Shown: positions 51,914 through 52,944 of the stretch, one piece after another
How positions within the stretch are numbered: the stretch's first letter is position 1
How the letters are laid out: the number at the start of each line of letters is the position of its first letter
Assembly (NCBI GenBank): GCA_017394835.1
Contig: JAFPXD010000069.1
Coordinates: 1 to 52,944, forward strand
DNA length: 52,944 nt
DNA from: Clostridia bacterium
GTDB taxonomy: Bacteria; Bacillota; Clostridia; Christensenellales; CAG-138
Reading direction: 5' to 3'
Notes under the pieces: model-generated
Seen by the model: only the letters and a program-made list of their open reading frames with translations
Databases searched by the model: none
What the model was told of the DNA's origin: nothing
Translations under genes and position numbers: made by a program

Positions 51914-52750
51914 ATGAAAAAGCTTATTGTTTTCCTTCTTATCGCCGCGCTCATGCTGGCGTTCGCCGCCTGCAAGCCCAAGTCCGATGAGGTGAAGCCC
52001 ACCGAGGCCGCCGTGACCGACGGAGCTCCCGCCGAGCAGACCCCCTCCCCCACCGAGGATACGAGGGATAAGGTCGCCGTCAAGGTCGCACAGTACGCCG
52101 CGCTCGTTAAGCCTCAGATCGCGCAGGTCGCCGAGGCCATGAAGGACACCCTTTCCGTTGACGTTTACGCCGAAGAGCGCGCGCTCGTCATGGAATACAA
52201 GTACGTGAACGATACCCCCGTCGATGTGGAATCGCTCAAGACCACCATCAGCAGCACGGGCGAGACCTATCTCCAGACCTTTGACGAGCTCAAGGGCTTT
52301 GCGGGTTCGGACGAGGTCAGCGTCATACTCCGTTACATCGCTTCCGACGGCACGAAGATACTCGATTATGTGATCGATAAGAATTTCGTCCCCGGTGAGG
52401 GCGCGGGCATTCAGCAGCATTACGATTCTGTTGAGGCTTTCGTCGCTTCCGAGGAATTCGGCAGCACCATCGGCGCCGCCTCCAATTCCGAGATCGAGGT
52501 CAGCGCCTTCGTGGAGGATAAGGATATCGTGATCGCTTCCAAGCTCCTTGCCGAATACAGCGAGGAGGAGCTTGACTCGATCAAGACCAACTGGCTCGAA
52601 AACATGGGCGAACAGGCCGATAACGCCGCAAAGGCGCTCATGGCTTCGATGAAGCTCCTCGTCGACGACTGCGAAGGTTATTCCTTCGTTTACAGGCTCC
52701 TCGATAAGGAGGGCAACACCGTTGCCGAGCAAAAGGCGAACATAGACTGA
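51914..52750 (+). CDS. Lipoprotein, DUF4854-like duplicated domain
   Basis: 278 residues. The signal peptide ends in the lipobox AFAACK (Cys20), and a Glu/Thr/Pro linker follows. Two related halves come next: SVDVYAEERALVMEYKYVNDTP...TFDELKGF and EVSAFVEDKDIVIASKLLAEY...MASMKLLVDDCEGYSFVYRLLDKEG. This resembles DUF4854 lipoproteins of Clostridia. The function is unknown. Codon use returns to the GC-rich host pattern. SD AAGAAAGGAT precedes the ATG. Confidence 0.8.
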   Translation: MKKLIVFLLIAALMLAFAACKPKSDEVKPTEAAVTDGAPAEQTPSPTEDTRDKVAVKVAQYAALVKPQIAQVAEAMKDTLSVDVYAEERALVMEYKYVNDTPVDVESLKTTISSTGETYLQTFDELKGFAGSDEVSVILRYIASDGTKILDYVIDKNFVPGEGAGIQQHYDSVEAFVASEEFGSTIGAASNSEIEVSAFVEDKDIVIASKLLAEYSEEELDSIKTNWLENMGEQADNAAKALMASMKLLVDDCEGYSFVYRLLDKEGNTVAEQKANID

Positions 52751-52848
52751 CGCATATTTCCGCGCCGCGCTCCGGGCCCTGCCTGGGGCGCTTTTTTGAC
52801 CGCGATGTTTTGGTACAATAGATAGGTAACAGAAAATGATACAAAAAG

Positions 52849-52907
52849 GGGAACCCATGTGGTATAGTTTAAGCACCACCAAAAACGGCCACAAGAGAAA
52901 GGTTCCC
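52849..52907. promoter_or_regulatory. Inverted repeat before the window-end ORF
   Basis: GGGGAACC and GGTTCCCC stand 43 bp apart with a TATAGT box after TGG between them. They may be the terminal or regulatory repeat of an insertion sequence, but only one end is in view. Confidence 0.4.
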
Positions 52908-52911
52908 CGAA

Positions 52912-52944
52912 ATGAAGAATACCACAGAAGCACACTTTCGTCAA
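52912..52944 (+). CDS. Start of a truncated ORF, possibly a transposase
   Basis: Eleven codons (MKNTTEAHFRQ) run off the window edge. AAAGG lies ten bases upstream. The short N-terminus resembles transposases that open with a helix-turn-helix, but that is a weak guess on eleven residues. Confidence 0.3.
   Translation, partial: MKNTTEAHFRQ

Overview
The window looks like a chromosomal segment of a GC-rich, anaerobic member of the Bacillota (Clostridia-type). The signs are a V-type ATPase operon in the Enterococcus ntp gene order, PyrK/PyrD-B type pyrimidine synthesis, spoIID (a sporulation gene), murC–prmC–prfA–tsaC synteny, an L10 leader RNA and Gram-positive style lipoproteins. No rRNA or species marker is present, so I do not name a genus. 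At sixteen places I read sigma-A promoters with exactly 17 bp between the -35 and -10 hexamers, often with TGG just before the -10.

Layout. 1–3.6 kb: a secreted clan-CD cysteine peptidase with two duplicated C-terminal domains, then a secreted TlpA/thioredoxin-like protein ending in a dockerin. 3.7–12.2 kb: nine-gene V-ATPase operon (ntpF-I-K-E-C-G-A-B-D), whose proteolipid carries the Na+-site residues. 12.3–16.4 kb: an EamA transporter on a probably leaderless mRNA, and two paralogous envelope proteins of propeller type. 16.4–18.4 kb: MITE-like repeats, upp, rpiB and a second repeat pair. 18.4–24.2 kb: murC, a small membrane protein, a DUF1385 protein, prmC, prfA and tsaC. 24.8–30.0 kb: a minus-strand unit with an HPr-kinase-like protein, PqqD-like protein, S26 peptidase, ABC exporter, uridine kinase and AI-2E-family transporter. 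The first four resemble a RiPP maturation/export set, but I see no precursor gene. 30.1–37.0 kb: a lipoprotein, an isolated consensus promoter with a LexA-like box, a MoxR–DUF58–membrane protein–secreted cysteine peptidase operon, and spoIID. 37.0–38.0 kb: a minisatellite, tRNA-Leu(UAA) and a 139-bp tandem array that repeats the tRNA 3' end. 38.1–46.3 kb: an Xaa-Pro aminopeptidase, the pyrCKDFEBI operon behind a PyrR-like attenuator, and a QueG-like iron-sulfur protein. 46.3–47.6 kb: rplJ-rplL with the L10 leader.

47.6–51.9 kb is a markedly AT-rich island holding a 66-residue ORF, a membrane protein and an 824-residue HExxH metallopeptidase whose start overlaps the membrane gene by 4 nt. I recognise neither of the two large proteins as a named family, and this is the best candidate here for an undescribed system. 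A DUF4854-like lipoprotein follows, and the window ends in the first codons of what may be a transposase.

How the genes fit together: the V-ATPase, pyrimidine, cell-wall and translation genes are core functions in ordinary operons. The RiPP-like cassette, the AT-rich island, the tRNA array and the LexA-box unit are the accessory parts. Upp, Udk and the pyr operon give the cell both salvage and de novo routes to UMP.
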